The notes below the pieces were generated by a model. That model saw only the letters and a list, made by a program, of their open reading frames with translations, ran no database searches and was not told the DNA's origin. The position numbers and the translations under genes are program-made. A DNA stretch of 64,000 bases from an uncultured Rubripirellula sp. (GTDB lineage Bacteria; Planctomycetota; Planctomycetia; Pirellulales; Pirellulaceae), in assembly GCA_938045805.1 (NCBI GenBank), contig CALIBL010000019.1, positions 17,995 through 81,994 on the forward strand. The letters run 5' to 3'. This document shows positions 43,438 through 54,500 of this stretch, in pieces; the first letter of the stretch is position 1, and each line of letters begins with the position of its first letter.

Positions 43438-44913
43438 TCAAGCGAGAATGGATTGAACCACGTTGGCGGGTCGGCCTGCAGAGAGGACCTGTTCCTGACC
43501 ATTGTGGAGGAAGATTAAATCGTTGATGTTGATACCAAATAGGTTCATCAGTGTTGCCTGGTAATCGTTTGGGGTGACGATGTTCTCAATTGCTTTGTGT
43601 CCAAATTCGTCAGTTGCTCCGTAGGTCATACCCGGCTTTATCCCACCCCCGGCAAGCCAAATGCTAAATCCCTGCCCATTATGGTCTCGGCCATGTTTCT
43701 CAGGTGCACCTTGATTTTGAGTAACCGGTAAACGTCCAATTTCCCCACCCCAGTGGACGATAACTTCCTCTAACATTCCTCGCTGCTTCAGATCTTTGAC
43801 CAGTGCAGCAGCGGGCTGGTCTGTTTTTCTGCAAACCGACGGTAGTCCCGTGCTGATATTACTGTGGTTGTCCCATGGTTGACCGTTGAGGAAGAGTTGT
43901 ACAAACCTCACCCCTCTTTCGATTAATCGGCGAGCAATCAGGCAGCGAGTGCCATACTCACGCGTTTCTTCACGGTTAAGCCCATACATTTCGTGAATGT
44001 ATTGAGGTTCTTGCTGAATATCCAAAGCATCGGTTGCTGCAATCTGCATCTTTGCTGCAAGTTCATAACTGGCAATTCGAGCTTGCAGTTCACTGTTTCC
44101 CGGAAATTGATCAGCATGCTGCTGATTGATCGATTGCAAAAAGTTGAGATTCTGCCGTTGTGGTAATCCTCGGAGATGCTCTGGAGCGTTTAAATTCAGG
44201 ATCCTTGGTTCACGTGGGCGTAGTACCGTTCCTTGGTACAAAGCTGGCATGAACCCGCTGGACCAATTATTGGTGCTGTCGACCGGTGGTCCTCCCGGGT
44301 CGGTAAGCACCATGTAGGCAGGCAGGTTTTCGGTTTCGCAGCCAAGTGCATAGAGCAGCCATGAGGCCATGTGTGGGCGTCCCAGCACACCAGGGATCCC
44401 ACCATGAAAGTATCGGATCGAGACTTCGTGACCATTCGCTCCAGTGTGCATGCTGCGAATCAAGCAGATGTCATCAACGATCCCAGATAGATGCGGTAGT
44501 AACTCTGAGATCTCGGTGCCGCAATTTCCGTGCTGCCGGAATTTCCACGGGCTGCCCATCAGTGTTTTACTTGCTTCGTTGACAAAGCTGTAACCAACTT
44601 CACCTTGATATTCCGTGCCGTTGTACTTGGTGAGTTCCGGCTTCGGATCGGTGAGATCCATATGGGAGGGGCCGCCATGCTGAAACAGCGAGATCATCGC
44701 TTTCGCTTTAGCGGGTTTCGGAGGAACCTTTGGTGTGAGGTCAAAATCTTGTCGGTTCTTGGGCAGCAGTTTGGTCTTGGCCGAAGCACGGTTGCGATCC
44801 AAAAGCCATGCCAAGGCGAGTCCGCCGATACCCAATGAGTTCTGTTGCAGGAACGCGCGGCGAGAGCCGGCCAGGTGTTTTGATTGAGTATTATTCGACA
44901 TAAAAAAACTCAT
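43438..44913 (-). CDS. DUF1501 protein, Tat-exported
   Basis: A 491-residue protein. A Tat signal (GSRRAFLQQNSLGIGGLALA) is followed by the DUF1501 domain with AMISLFQHGGPSHMDLTDPK, LIRSMHTGANGHE, VRFVQLFLNGQPWDNHS, VIVHWGGEIGRLPVTQNQGA and the HGRDHNGQGFSIWLAGGG block. DUF1501 belongs to the alkaline phosphatase/sulfatase superfamily, and the conserved His/Asp residues suggest metal binding. No activity is firmly established. It overlaps the upstream PSD1 gene by 23 bases (11 if the ATG at 44901 is used), so the pair is translationally coupled. Confidence 0.92.
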   Translation of the reverse strand: MSFFMSNNTQSKHLAGSRRAFLQQNSLGIGGLALAWLLDRNRASAKTKLLPKNRQDFDLTPKVPPKPAKAKAMISLFQHGGPSHMDLTDPKPELTKYNGTEYQGEVGYSFVNEASKTLMGSPWKFRQHGNCGTEISELLPHLSGIVDDICLIRSMHTGANGHEVSIRYFHGGIPGVLGRPHMASWLLYALGCETENLPAYMVLTDPGGPPVDSTNNWSSGFMPALYQGTVLRPREPRILNLNAPEHLRGLPQRQNLNFLQSINQQHADQFPGNSELQARIASYELAAKMQIAATDALDIQQEPQYIHEMYGLNREETREYGTRCLIARRLIERGVRFVQLFLNGQPWDNHSNISTGLPSVCRKTDQPAAALVKDLKQRGMLEEVIVHWGGEIGRLPVTQNQGAPEKHGRDHNGQGFSIWLAGGGIKPGMTYGATDEFGHKAIENIVTPNDYQATLMNLFGININDLIFLHNGQEQVLSAGRPANVVQSILA

Positions 44914-47900
44914 TAGAACTCAGGAGCATCTGGCAAAGATTGGTGATGCACTGGCGGAGGACGGAGTGCTGCGGATTGGAAGAGTGAGAGTGGTTGGCTG
45001 TGTCAATCTGTAGTCCAATAAATCGATACGCTGCTTCAAGCTCGTGGTCACTTGGTTCTCTCTGATAAACCAATTGCCACGCTCTCGCAATTTGCCCTGG
45101 TACCTCTTCTAGTGAATCTTCAGGTCCACCGAATTCCTTCTCGGATTCGGCGAAAAGTTCACCACCTTCTTCCTTCTTTAGGTTTATTTTTACTGGCCAA
45201 TTGAAGGAATCCGAAGTGATGGTGGACAGGGAATCTGTCACGAAGTCAATTGTATCCCCTACCGCAACCTCAAAAGAATCAACCTCAGTTTTTGTCTCAC
45301 CCTGTTTGATCTCCCACGAGCCGACCACACCATGGCGGCTCGAGACAATCCTTCCTCGAACACCGTCTCCGTTTGGCGACCCGTGTGAAATGGTGCCTGT
45401 AACTTTTGCGTGTCCGGACGCATCCGCTTTCCACCTCCTGATGACGCTGCGTTCTGCCGAATCGGGGTGTCCGCCGGATCTTGTCAGTAGCACCCATCCG
45501 TGGTTCGGGTCTGGAAGCGACGGACCCGCTTGCCACTGAGTTCCCGTCCAGTGTTCAAGTGCGATAAAGCTTTCAGTGCGTTGGCTTTCCGCGTCGACTT
45601 TTCCAAATCCATAGGACCAATTTGACACCATTGGTTTTGTGATCTGTGGCAGTTCGTCGATGCGTGCGGATGGCAGCGGTTGAGCTTCGGTTGCGACTCG
45701 ATCTGCTAATGCTTTCGCGTTTTCAAGAATGAAGTTGCCGTTGAGCATCATGAGTGACTGTGTCGCGACGGTCGAACTGGCTCGCAGTTCACAGTTCGTC
45801 TCCATCACTGGCGCATCAAATGCTTGAAGCAGCGAAACGGGTTTGGTTCTTCTTGATTGAATGTAAACACTGCGTCGTCCCGATGCTCCTTCGACCACAA
45901 TTGCGCCGGTCTCATCTTCCTTGATCGCGACCGGTTTCCCACCGAGTGTTGGATCAAGCTTTCCACTGATTGCAAGAATCGAGTCACGCATCGCTTCTGC
46001 GTCGAGACGAATTAGGTTGGCGAACGCATATTGGTGATTCGTGAGAAGTCGTTTGGTGGTTTCCGATAGGTGTTGCTTATTGTTAATCAATTCTGGATTA
46101 AAAGGCACTCCGCGAGATTGGCGATAAACTTTGGAATCCATGATCGTGCGATGAATCGATTTCAAACTCCACTGCTGCCCGCTGAGTTCAAGTGCGAGCC
46201 AATCGAGTAACTGAGGATGGCTCGGGTGGTTTCCTAGCCGACCAAAATCGGAAGGCGTTTTGACGATTCCTGAACCAAAATGATGTAGCCAGATCCGGTT
46301 TGCAATAACGCGTCTAAACAGCGGATGCTCTGCGCTGGTTAACCACTTCGCAAATGCGAGTCGCCGACCGGTTGTGGGAGACTCCAAATCATTGGATTCA
46401 AAGGATGTTGTCTGATTTTCTGGACAGGCGATCTGGAGTGCATGCGGGAGGACGGATTGCTTCGGTTGTTGATGATCGCCGCGATGAAAAAGTTTTGTCT
46501 CGGGTGGAGGTTCTTGCGGTTCGGTTAACGCTCGAATGAATTGTTCTTCTGGTTTTTTCGACCGTATTTCATTCATCCGCTTGTCAAACTCAGCAAGCTT
46601 CGTTTTTGAATCGGGAATGTACTGATAAAGGTTGCCAGGCGTGATGTTCACGCTGGGGTGTCGCTTGAGAAGATCTTGCTGTTCTGGACTACGTTCATTG
46701 GCGGGCGTGCCGTAAGCCATTTTGAGCGTTTCACGAAGTTCAGCAGGTTGTCGCTCCAGTTCTTGCTTCAAGGCTTCGCTCATGTAGCGGTCAAGTTCTT
46801 GCTGTTTCTCTTTGGCAACTACCTGTGCTTCTTCTTCGATGGCGGCGGCAGCGTCTCGATCGGCTTGAGTGTAGAGTGACTGCTGTCTCGTCCCCGGCAC
46901 TTGCCATTTTTGCCAATTCATGGCCGGCTCAAAGACTGCTCTCAATGCGTAATAGTCTTGCTGAGGGATTGGATCATATCGGTGATCGTGGCATTGGGCG
47001 CATTGAACGGAAAGGCCAAGAAGCGAAGTTCCAACGATCTTGAGAGTATCGGCGATTACTTGGTTTCTGGCTTCGGGCGTGTTGGCACCACTGCCAGTCC
47101 CGTCGGCAGCCATTCGCAGAAAACCAGTCGCAGTAAGCAGGCTGATTTGCTCTTCGGTGAGATCTCCTTGCCGCGGACCTGCCAGTTCGTCACCGGCTAA
47201 TTGTTCCCAGACGAATTCGTTCAAGGGCTTATCTTGGTTAAGCGATTGAATGACCCAGTCGCGATATTTCCAAGCCCATTGCCGTACGGTGTCGTTGTTG
47301 GTGTAGCCTTCTGAGTCAGAGTAGCCAGCTATATCTAGCCAGTGTCGTCCCCAGCGTTCACCATACTGTGGTGAATCCAATAGGAAGTCGAGCATCGCCG
47401 AGTACCAGTTTGGTTCCGCATGATCCATCCAGTGTTGCATCTGTTCAGGACTCGGAGGTAATCCAAGTAGGTCATGGAATGCACGACGAATGAGCGTTGG
47501 TTTATCGGCTTGGGGTGCAAAGAGTTCATCTGCAATCTCAAGTAGTTCCGATCTTGTTGCTAGAGTAGTTTGCTCGTCCGTTCCCGCTTCCTTCAGCGAC
47601 CTCGTTAACTGCTCGATTGTTTCTAAGACAAACTGTTTATCAATCAAGTTGGTGGCAATTCGATTCGGGACCTGATGATTCAGTTCCTCGGCGGACAATG
47701 CTTGGATCGGCTTGAACGCCCAAAAATCTCTTTCCTCGGGAGTGATTCCTAGGCCGGGAGGAATGGACTCGGGTTCGGTACGAAGAGTGTTCGCACCCTG
47801 CTTGATCCATGTTTTCAGAGTCTCGAGCTCGCTTTGGCTCACATGGGCATCACCGGGCGGCATTTCACCACTTTCAATCCGATCGATGAGTAAGCTTTGT

Positions 47901-48208
47901 TCAGGGTGCTGGAGTTCTATCGCGGGACCGCTATCCCCACCGGTTAACAAGAAACGTACCAACCGAAGGTCAAGTTCGCCCTCAATTTCTTCCGTTGCAC
48001 CGTGGCAATCAAAACAGTGTGCCCGAAAGATAGGGCGAATGTCTCGTTCATACGACAGGAGAGAATCTGCCGCCATGATGATCGGGTTAATTGATCCGAG
48101 ATTTACAACGAATGCGATACATGCTGCCACGAATTTTAGATGCTTAGAGGATGGGCAAGATGTTGATCGCATGGCATCCGTTCGCTCATTGATGATGGAA
48201 TCTGGCAT
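44891..48208 (-). CDS. PSD1 (PSCyt1-DUF1549-DUF1553) cytochrome-like protein with inserted C-terminal beta domain
   Basis: A 1105-residue protein. It has a signal sequence (about 13-47), then a PSCyt1 cytochrome-c-like domain with C65-x2-C68-H69 (HCFDCHGATEEIEGELDLRL) and Met in GEMPPGDAHVS. DUF1549 follows with YGERWGRHWLDIAGYSDSEG and a second CxxCH (CAQCHDHRYDPI, about 400). DUF1553 (ANRIWLHHFGSGIVKTPSDF) comes last. Near the C-terminus about 170 residues form a beta-rich insert (YGFGKVDAESQRTESFIALE to about SFNWPVKINLKK) that splits DUF1553 and is missing from the other three PSD1 proteins here. It is probably periplasmic and haem-binding. The reaction is unknown; it pairs with DUF1501. 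Confidence 0.92.
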   Translation of the reverse strand: MPDSIINERTDAMRSTSCPSSKHLKFVAACIAFVVNLGSINPIIMAADSLLSYERDIRPIFRAHCFDCHGATEEIEGELDLRLVRFLLTGGDSGPAIELQHPEQSLLIDRIESGEMPPGDAHVSQSELETLKTWIKQGANTLRTEPESIPPGLGITPEERDFWAFKPIQALSAEELNHQVPNRIATNLIDKQFVLETIEQLTRSLKEAGTDEQTTLATRSELLEIADELFAPQADKPTLIRRAFHDLLGLPPSPEQMQHWMDHAEPNWYSAMLDFLLDSPQYGERWGRHWLDIAGYSDSEGYTNNDTVRQWAWKYRDWVIQSLNQDKPLNEFVWEQLAGDELAGPRQGDLTEEQISLLTATGFLRMAADGTGSGANTPEARNQVIADTLKIVGTSLLGLSVQCAQCHDHRYDPIPQQDYYALRAVFEPAMNWQKWQVPGTRQQSLYTQADRDAAAAIEEEAQVVAKEKQQELDRYMSEALKQELERQPAELRETLKMAYGTPANERSPEQQDLLKRHPSVNITPGNLYQYIPDSKTKLAEFDKRMNEIRSKKPEEQFIRALTEPQEPPPETKLFHRGDHQQPKQSVLPHALQIACPENQTTSFESNDLESPTTGRRLAFAKWLTSAEHPLFRRVIANRIWLHHFGSGIVKTPSDFGRLGNHPSHPQLLDWLALELSGQQWSLKSIHRTIMDSKVYRQSRGVPFNPELINNKQHLSETTKRLLTNHQYAFANLIRLDAEAMRDSILAISGKLDPTLGGKPVAIKEDETGAIVVEGASGRRSVYIQSRRTKPVSLLQAFDAPVMETNCELRASSTVATQSLMMLNGNFILENAKALADRVATEAQPLPSARIDELPQITKPMVSNWSYGFGKVDAESQRTESFIALEHWTGTQWQAGPSLPDPNHGWVLLTRSGGHPDSAERSVIRRWKADASGHAKVTGTISHGSPNGDGVRGRIVSSRHGVVGSWEIKQGETKTEVDSFEVAVGDTIDFVTDSLSTITSDSFNWPVKINLKKEEGGELFAESEKEFGGPEDSLEEVPGQIARAWQLVYQREPSDHELEAAYRFIGLQIDTANHSHSSNPQHSVLRQCITNLCQMLLSSNEFFYVE

Positions 48209-48279
48209 CGTATCGGCTCACCGTCTGTTTAGGATGGCTGTCGTGTTGTACGCTCGCAAAGTGAAGACGGTTTGTCTAG

Positions 48280-49986
48280 TTAAAAGGGAGTAATCAAGAT
48301 CTGATGAAATTTGAAACGGCAGTCATACGTACCCAAGGAGAGGGCATTGGGATTCGGCGTTTTCCAGTAATCTGAGAGCGAGAGTTCGGAAGGTTCACCT
48401 TTCCAGTCAACGATGATCGTCCCGTCGACCATCATGAGAACTCGGTCTCCATCCACTTCGACGATGACTTGCGAGATTTGATTTTTCGTGAAGAGTTCAC
48501 CTTGGTACGTGGTTTCATTGCCGATGTTACGGCCGTTGATGTTTTCGATTGCACTGCTAAATCCATCGTTCGTTCGAAAGGCAAAAGTGGTTGCGAATCG
48601 ATTTGACCGATTGCGATTGCCAATCAGTAGTGAATTCGGATCATCAAGCGGCTCGACCAGAAGTTTCATTTGGTAGGAATCGTAATCCGTGACGGGTAAT
48701 TCAAGCCTCGCGCCATACAGTTTCGGACTTACAAGCGACCCTTGATCTCGAGTCCAAGTTCCAACGCTCCAGCAGTCGTCGATCGATACTTTTTCTAGCA
48801 GATTGATGGTTTTCGAGCGATCGATTCGTTTGAGCGAGGTTTGGCTATCGGTTTCATTTAAGAGTAGATCCGTCGATAGGATTTTGGGCTGCGGTGGAAG
48901 TTCACTGTCGGTTCTTATTTGCAGGTACCCCCAGATCTCTTCTGTTTCTCCGGAATCTAATTCCACATCAATGCGATAACTGATTGGCGTCGCTCGATCA
49001 AAACTCCCTAAATCGATTTTTGATGGAGCGTCACCTTCCCAGCTCGTTGAGATTTCTGACCATGGGCCATGTATCGCCGTCTGATAACGGGTCCGCACCG
49101 CTTTGACCTTGACGCCGCTAGGCCAGTCGAGGTTGAGGGAGATGTTTTGATTTGGTTTGGGGACACGAGGTTGTGGGACGGCGCGGAAGGTTGAGAAGAG
49201 GTCAGTCGATCGCTGCTCGGATGTCGTTTCGCCTTGCCAGTTCATCTGTTTCTTTTGGTCGTCATCTAGCCACGATTCACTAATCCAGCCGCGGTATTGC
49301 CCAAGAGACATGACCGAACCGTTAGCCGGTTCTGGGTGTGGCAGGCCAACTGTATGTCCGCATCCTTCGTGGTAGACCACGCAATCAGATCCGCGATACG
49401 GGACTCGCCATCCATCCGCACTCACCAACCCCCACCCGCAACCACGGTTTGCGATATAGCTTGCACGAGCTCCACCCGAGGTTGCTCCGGGGAAATGTTC
49501 CCCTCGTTGGTAGTTGCCTTCGAACTCAAGTCCATTCTCTGCGGGGCGAAGTCGATAAAAGTCATCGAGTGGTCGCCAGTTAATCTCACTTAGTACGAGC
49601 AGAATCGGGAACGCCTTGGATTGAAGCTTGGTTTCGAATTGGATGCCACGATCAACTTCCGAAAGCGTTCGGTAGTAGATCGAATTTGCATCACCCTGAC
49701 GAAGTCTCGAGGTGGTTTGACTGGATGTGAAAGGTTGGTTCACCACCTTGGTGGTAAGTGTTGATTGTGTGCCGAATTCTCGGGAGTGGAATTTTTCAAT
49801 TCGTCGACAGTAGTAATCAACGCGATCACGCCAATCAGAAAGCGGTTCTCGATCCGCAGGGACAAAATAGACCACCGTCAGTTCAATCTGTTCAGTTGAG
49901 TACCTGCCATCCCAGGTCTTGGTGCCAGCATGCGCGGAGGCAGCGATGCAAATCAGACTGGCAAATAAAAGACCGAGAGATCTCAT
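48280..49986 (-). CDS. Secreted metzincin-like protein with C-terminal jelly roll
   Basis: A 568-residue protein with a signal peptide (1-20). The first half has a zinc-protease-like site, VVYHEGCGHTVGLPHPEP, followed by a Met-turn-like NGSVMSLGQYRG. The canonical metzincin motif is HExxHxxGxxH; here there is one extra residue between Glu and the second His (HExxxHxxGxxH). The second half contains a fibronectin-like stretch and a C-terminal concanavalin/DUF1080-like domain. It may be a peptidase acting outside the cytoplasm, or a binding protein that has lost activity. It sits between two DUF1501/PSD1 pairs on the same strand, 71 bases upstream of one PSD1 gene. Confidence 0.72.
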   Translation of the reverse strand: MRSLGLLFASLICIAASAHAGTKTWDGRYSTEQIELTVVYFVPADREPLSDWRDRVDYYCRRIEKFHSREFGTQSTLTTKVVNQPFTSSQTTSRLRQGDANSIYYRTLSEVDRGIQFETKLQSKAFPILLVLSEINWRPLDDFYRLRPAENGLEFEGNYQRGEHFPGATSGGARASYIANRGCGWGLVSADGWRVPYRGSDCVVYHEGCGHTVGLPHPEPANGSVMSLGQYRGWISESWLDDDQKKQMNWQGETTSEQRSTDLFSTFRAVPQPRVPKPNQNISLNLDWPSGVKVKAVRTRYQTAIHGPWSEISTSWEGDAPSKIDLGSFDRATPISYRIDVELDSGETEEIWGYLQIRTDSELPPQPKILSTDLLLNETDSQTSLKRIDRSKTINLLEKVSIDDCWSVGTWTRDQGSLVSPKLYGARLELPVTDYDSYQMKLLVEPLDDPNSLLIGNRNRSNRFATTFAFRTNDGFSSAIENINGRNIGNETTYQGELFTKNQISQVIVEVDGDRVLMMVDGTIIVDWKGEPSELSLSDYWKTPNPNALSLGTYDCRFKFHQILITPF

Positions 49987-50092
49987 GGATTTAACTTTCG
50001 TTGCAATGACTTAGTTAGGCATCGCGATTGGGAATATTTCTGAGGTGGATACTGGTGTCACGCTTTGTCAGAGACCAAGTTGGTTCTCACGG

Positions 50093-51556
50093 TTAGGAGA
50101 GTATTTCGTGAACCACTCGCGCCGGTTCGACTCCAGTTAGTTTCGCATTGAGACCTTGGTGTTTGACGGTAAAGCGTTCATGATCAATCCCAAGGGTGTG
50201 GAGAACAGTGGCGTTGAAATCGTTGATGTGAACGGGGTCTTTGACGATGTTGTAGGAGTAGTCGTCCGTTGTGCCATAGTCGAAGCCAGCTTTGAATCCA
50301 CCTCCGGCTACCCAAGTGCTGAAGCAACGTCCGTGATGGTCACGACCATGATTATTTTCAGTCAGTTTGCCTTGACTGTAGATAGTGCGTCCAAACTCAC
50401 CCCCGAAAATGACCACCGTGTCTTCCAACATGCCTCTTTGCTTCAGGTCTTGCACCAGTGCGGCAGCGGGCTGATCGACAGATTTGCAGTTCTTCTTGAT
50501 TTCGGTTGGCAGGTTACCGTGTTGATCCCATCCACGATGGAAGAGCTGAATGAACGGGACGCCGCGTTCAGCGAGTCTTCTCGCGACCACACAATTCGCG
50601 GCGAAAGTTCCCGGTTTGCGAGCGTCTTCGCCGTAAAGTTCATAGGTTTGCTCACTCTCGTTTTCCATATCCATCAGATCAGGTACGGAAGTTTGCATTC
50701 GGTACGCCATTTCGTACTGAGCAATTCTGGCTTCAATCTCCGGGTCGCCGACGGAATCAAAATGGGTAGCGTTGAGCTTTGCGAGACCGTCAAGCATTTT
50801 TCGCCGTGTCTCGCGATCGACACCGTCTGGGTTTCGCAAGTAAAGCACCGGATCCTCGCCGCTGCGGAACTGCACTCCTTGGTGCTTCGAGGGTAAAAAA
50901 CCGGATCCCCATAAGCGAGAGAAGAGAGCTTGTCCAGGTTTCGCTCCCACCGAAATCATGGTGACATACGCCGGCAGGTTTTCGTTGGGGCTGCCAAGTC
51001 CATAGCTGAGCCATGATCCCATGCTGGGGCGGCCAAGTTGTTGAGTGCCGGTATTGATGTAGGTGATCGCAGGGTCATGATTGATCGCCTCGGTGTTCAT
51101 GGTGCGAACGATGGTTAGGTCGTCGACAATTTTGGTGGTGTGAGGTAGGAGTTCTCCATTGACCCAAGTTCCACGTTCACCAAATTGTTTGAACTCAAAC
51201 ATCGGCGCAACGCAAGGAAATGTGTTTTGGCCACTAGACATGCCAGTGAGTCGCTGCCCGTTTCTGATTGAATCTGGGAGTTCTGTGCCATGAAGTTTTC
51301 TCATGGCAGGCTTGTAGTCAAACAGATCAATGTGGCTTGGGCCGCCCGCCATGAAAAGATAGATCACACGTTTTGCTTTCGGTGCAAAGTGTGGCAGTTC
51401 CGGAAGTCCCGGATATGAACTTCCCGCGTTGTTTGCGGCTCGTGATTTTTCGCTCTGCAGAAGTGTCGTCAGTGCGGCAGCGCCGAGACATCCACGACCA
51501 CGCGATAGCAGCTGTCGTCTAGTTAATGAACGGCTGTAGGTTTCGATTGGGTTCAT
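50093..51556 (-). CDS. DUF1501 protein, Tat-exported
   Basis: A 487-residue protein. The Tat-like signal [20 protein letters not shown] is followed by DUF1501 motifs: [77 protein letters not shown] and [18 protein letters not shown]. It has the GWDQH form, whereas the copy at 43.4 kb has NGQPWDNH. It follows its PSD1 partner after 18 bases, so the two are co-transcribed. Confidence 0.92.
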   Translation of the reverse strand: MNPIETYSRSLTRRQLLSRGRGCLGAAALTTLLQSEKSRAANNAGSSYPGLPELPHFAPKAKRVIYLFMAGGPSHIDLFDYKPAMRKLHGTELPDSIRNGQRLTGMSSGQNTFPCVAPMFEFKQFGERGTWVNGELLPHTTKIVDDLTIVRTMNTEAINHDPAITYINTGTQQLGRPSMGSWLSYGLGSPNENLPAYVTMISVGAKPGQALFSRLWGSGFLPSKHQGVQFRSGEDPVLYLRNPDGVDRETRRKMLDGLAKLNATHFDSVGDPEIEARIAQYEMAYRMQTSVPDLMDMENESEQTYELYGEDARKPGTFAANCVVARRLAERGVPFIQLFHRGWDQHGNLPTEIKKNCKSVDQPAAALVQDLKQRGMLEDTVVIFGGEFGRTIYSQGKLTENNHGRDHHGRCFSTWVAGGGFKAGFDYGTTDDYSYNIVKDPVHINDFNATVLHTLGIDHERFTVKHQGLNAKLTGVEPARVVHEILS

Positions 51557-51574
51557 ATGACTGTGTGGTGTCTA

Positions 51575-54500
51575 TTATTCGCGGGTGAGTGTTTCGTCTA
51601 GATTGAGAAAGGTACTTGCCATGAGTGTCCAAGCGGCATGTTCCTCAGCAGGGATGCTCTCGTCGCGTTTGGATTCTCCAACTACTAACAGTTTGTTCGC
51701 AGACTCCGCATCGTTGGCGTAGCTTGCTCGCGCATCGACAAGAAGATTCGTCAGGACCTTCATTTCTTCTTTGCTAGGGTATCTCGCTGTCACTTGGCGA
51801 AAGCCATCGCGAATGCGATCCGCGTCGGATTTGGCTGCGTTCAGAAGGATTCTTTCGGCAAAGTTTCGGGCAGCTTCCACGAACTGAACGTCATTCAACG
51901 TGACCAGTGCTTGAAGCGGGGTGTTGGTTCTCGCTCGTCGAACCGTACACTTTTCTCGCGTTGGAGCATCAAAGATTTGCATGGATGGAGGAGGTGCAGA
52001 TCGTTTCCAGTACGTGTATAGGCTCCTTCGGTAAAGCTTTTCACCATGATCTTGCACGAACTTTGGGTTACCACCCAAACCGACTTCCGCCCAGAGTCCA
52101 CCGGGCTGGTATGGCTTCACCCCAGGGCCACCATATTCATCTACCAGCAAGCCGCTGATCATGAGTGCAGAATCACGAATTGCTTCGCCAGAAAGTCGGA
52201 AGCGAGCACCACGGGCCAGCAAGCGATTTTCGGGGTCAGCTTGATAAGCTTCGGGTGTGCATTTGGATGATTGCTGATATGTCGACGACATCATGATCTC
52301 TTTGAGGAGTCGTTTCGTGTTCCATCCATTTTTGCGGTAGTCAGTCGCTAACCAATCGAGTAGTTCAGGGTGAGATGGGAAGGCCCCCTGCGCACCGAAA
52401 TCTTCGGGCGTGGAAACGAGTCCGTTTCCAAAGAGCATTTGCCAGTAGCGATTCACGGCGACCCTTGCGGTCAGGGGGTGATCTTCTTGGAAGAGCCATT
52501 TGGCGAGCCCCAAACGATTGTTGGGGAGGTCTGATTGCATGGCGGGCAGGATCGCCGGTGTCCCGGCTTCCACACGATTTTCCGTCGGTGAATCGTAAGC
52601 ACCACGGTTTAAAATAAAGGTCTCTCTCGGCTTCTCCATGTCACCCATCACCATTACCGATGTCATCGGTTTTTCCAACTCGGTGATTTCGTTGCTGAGT
52701 GTCGAAACGAGGGATTCGAGTTTCGGATAGTCCGGTTTTTCTTCGCGTAGGTGGTATCGTTTGAGCGCGAGATTTTGTTGGTCAGTACGCTTGGATTCCG
52801 GAATGGAGACGAGGTCGCTGATCGGATTCAATGAAGCGAGTTGTTTGATCTCTTCCGGATCGAGTGTGCGATTGTAAACTTGAATTTCATCGATCTCACC
52901 CTTGAACTTTGAGTCCGGGTGTCGACTACCCACAAGGAACGTCTTTTCGGTGCGAATGGTTTCGCTCAGCCCATCTTGTTCGATGGTCCACTCCCAGTTT
53001 TCACCGTTGACATAAATTTTGATTCCCGACGCTTTACTTGATCCATCGTAGGTCATCATGACATGCTGCCATTGGTTGGCGGCAAGCTTTTTCTTAGTGT
53101 TCACTTTCACGGCATTACCAGGCCAGTCATGAATCAAATGGACTGCGATCGGCGAATCCCCAGTGAGCATGTCATAGCCGCGGAACTTGTTGGCGTTATC
53201 CATTTTGGCAACCACCGCTCCCTGGCCTGAGTTCTTTTGAGGTCGGATCCAACCACCGTAAGAGAATGAATCTGTTCTCTCGAAATCGGCTTGGTTTCCT
53301 AGGTCAACGAAGGTCTTGCCGTCAAAGTTGAGTCCCCAATCAACGCGTGAGTTTTTCCAATCGGTGTTGCCGACGATGGTTCCGCTAACTTCACTTGGTA
53401 GGCTCGCGTTAACCACGCTGCCTTCTCCCTCGATAAACGGTACACGCAGAACGCATCCTTCAAGATGCGGAAGAATCGAATCTTGATTCTCTGATTGTTT
53501 TGTTAACCATGCTGCGAGGCTTTCTCCGCATGCTTCTTCCATCTTGCCGATGGCTTCTCTGGTATCAGCAAGTTCTTGTCGCTTACCCGGTAGACGCTTC
53601 TGTTTCTCTGGGTCCGCGATTTGGATCATGGGCGCGGCGTTCCCATTGCGAGTCTGCATGCCAGCGTCACTACTGGTATTAAAGAACGCATAGAACCGAT
53701 AGTAGTCTTCTTGTGATATTGGGTCGTATTTGTGGTCATGGCATTGCCCGCACTCCATGGTGAGTCCGAGCCAAACGGTTGACGTCGTTTTGACTCGGTC
53801 AACGACGTATTCGACTCGGTATTCTTCGGCGATCGCGCCACCTTCGTCCGTTGTGCCGTTGTTCCGATTGAAGCCGGCTAAGATGCGTTGTTGCTCGGTC
53901 GCGTTCTCGCGAAGATCTCCCGCTAGTTGGTTGATCGAAAATTCGTCAAACGGCATGTTCTCGTTGAACGCGTTCACAACCGCATCTCTCCAAGCCCACA
54001 TATCCCGTGGTCCATCAGCGTGATAGACGCTGGTATCTCCGTAGCGCGACGCATCAAGCCAGTCCACGGCCATTCTCTGGCCATAGCGAGGTGAGTTGAG
54101 GAGCCGATCGATCAGTTTTTCGTAAGCGTTCGGAGATTGGTCGGTCAAGAAGCGATCAATTTCCTCGGATGTTGGTGGAAGACCTGTCAGATCCAGCGTT
54201 GCACGCCGGATTAATGTCTCCTTGCTCGCTCGTTCAACGAGTTGGCCCGACGGAGTTTTTTGTTTGATCAAGGCGTCAATGATTTGACTGGCTTGGTCAA
54301 TCTCGAGATCGGTTTTTTGGGGTTGAATGAAGGACCAGTGCTCGGTCCACTGCGCTCCCTGCTCAATCCACTTTTGAAGTAATTCGATCTCCGTCTCCGT
54401 GAGTGACTTCTTTGAAGAATCTGGCGGCATCTTGCTTTCGTCGTGCGCCAAGATTCGACGGATCAGTTCGCTGTTTTCAGGGTCACCCGCTTCAATCGCA

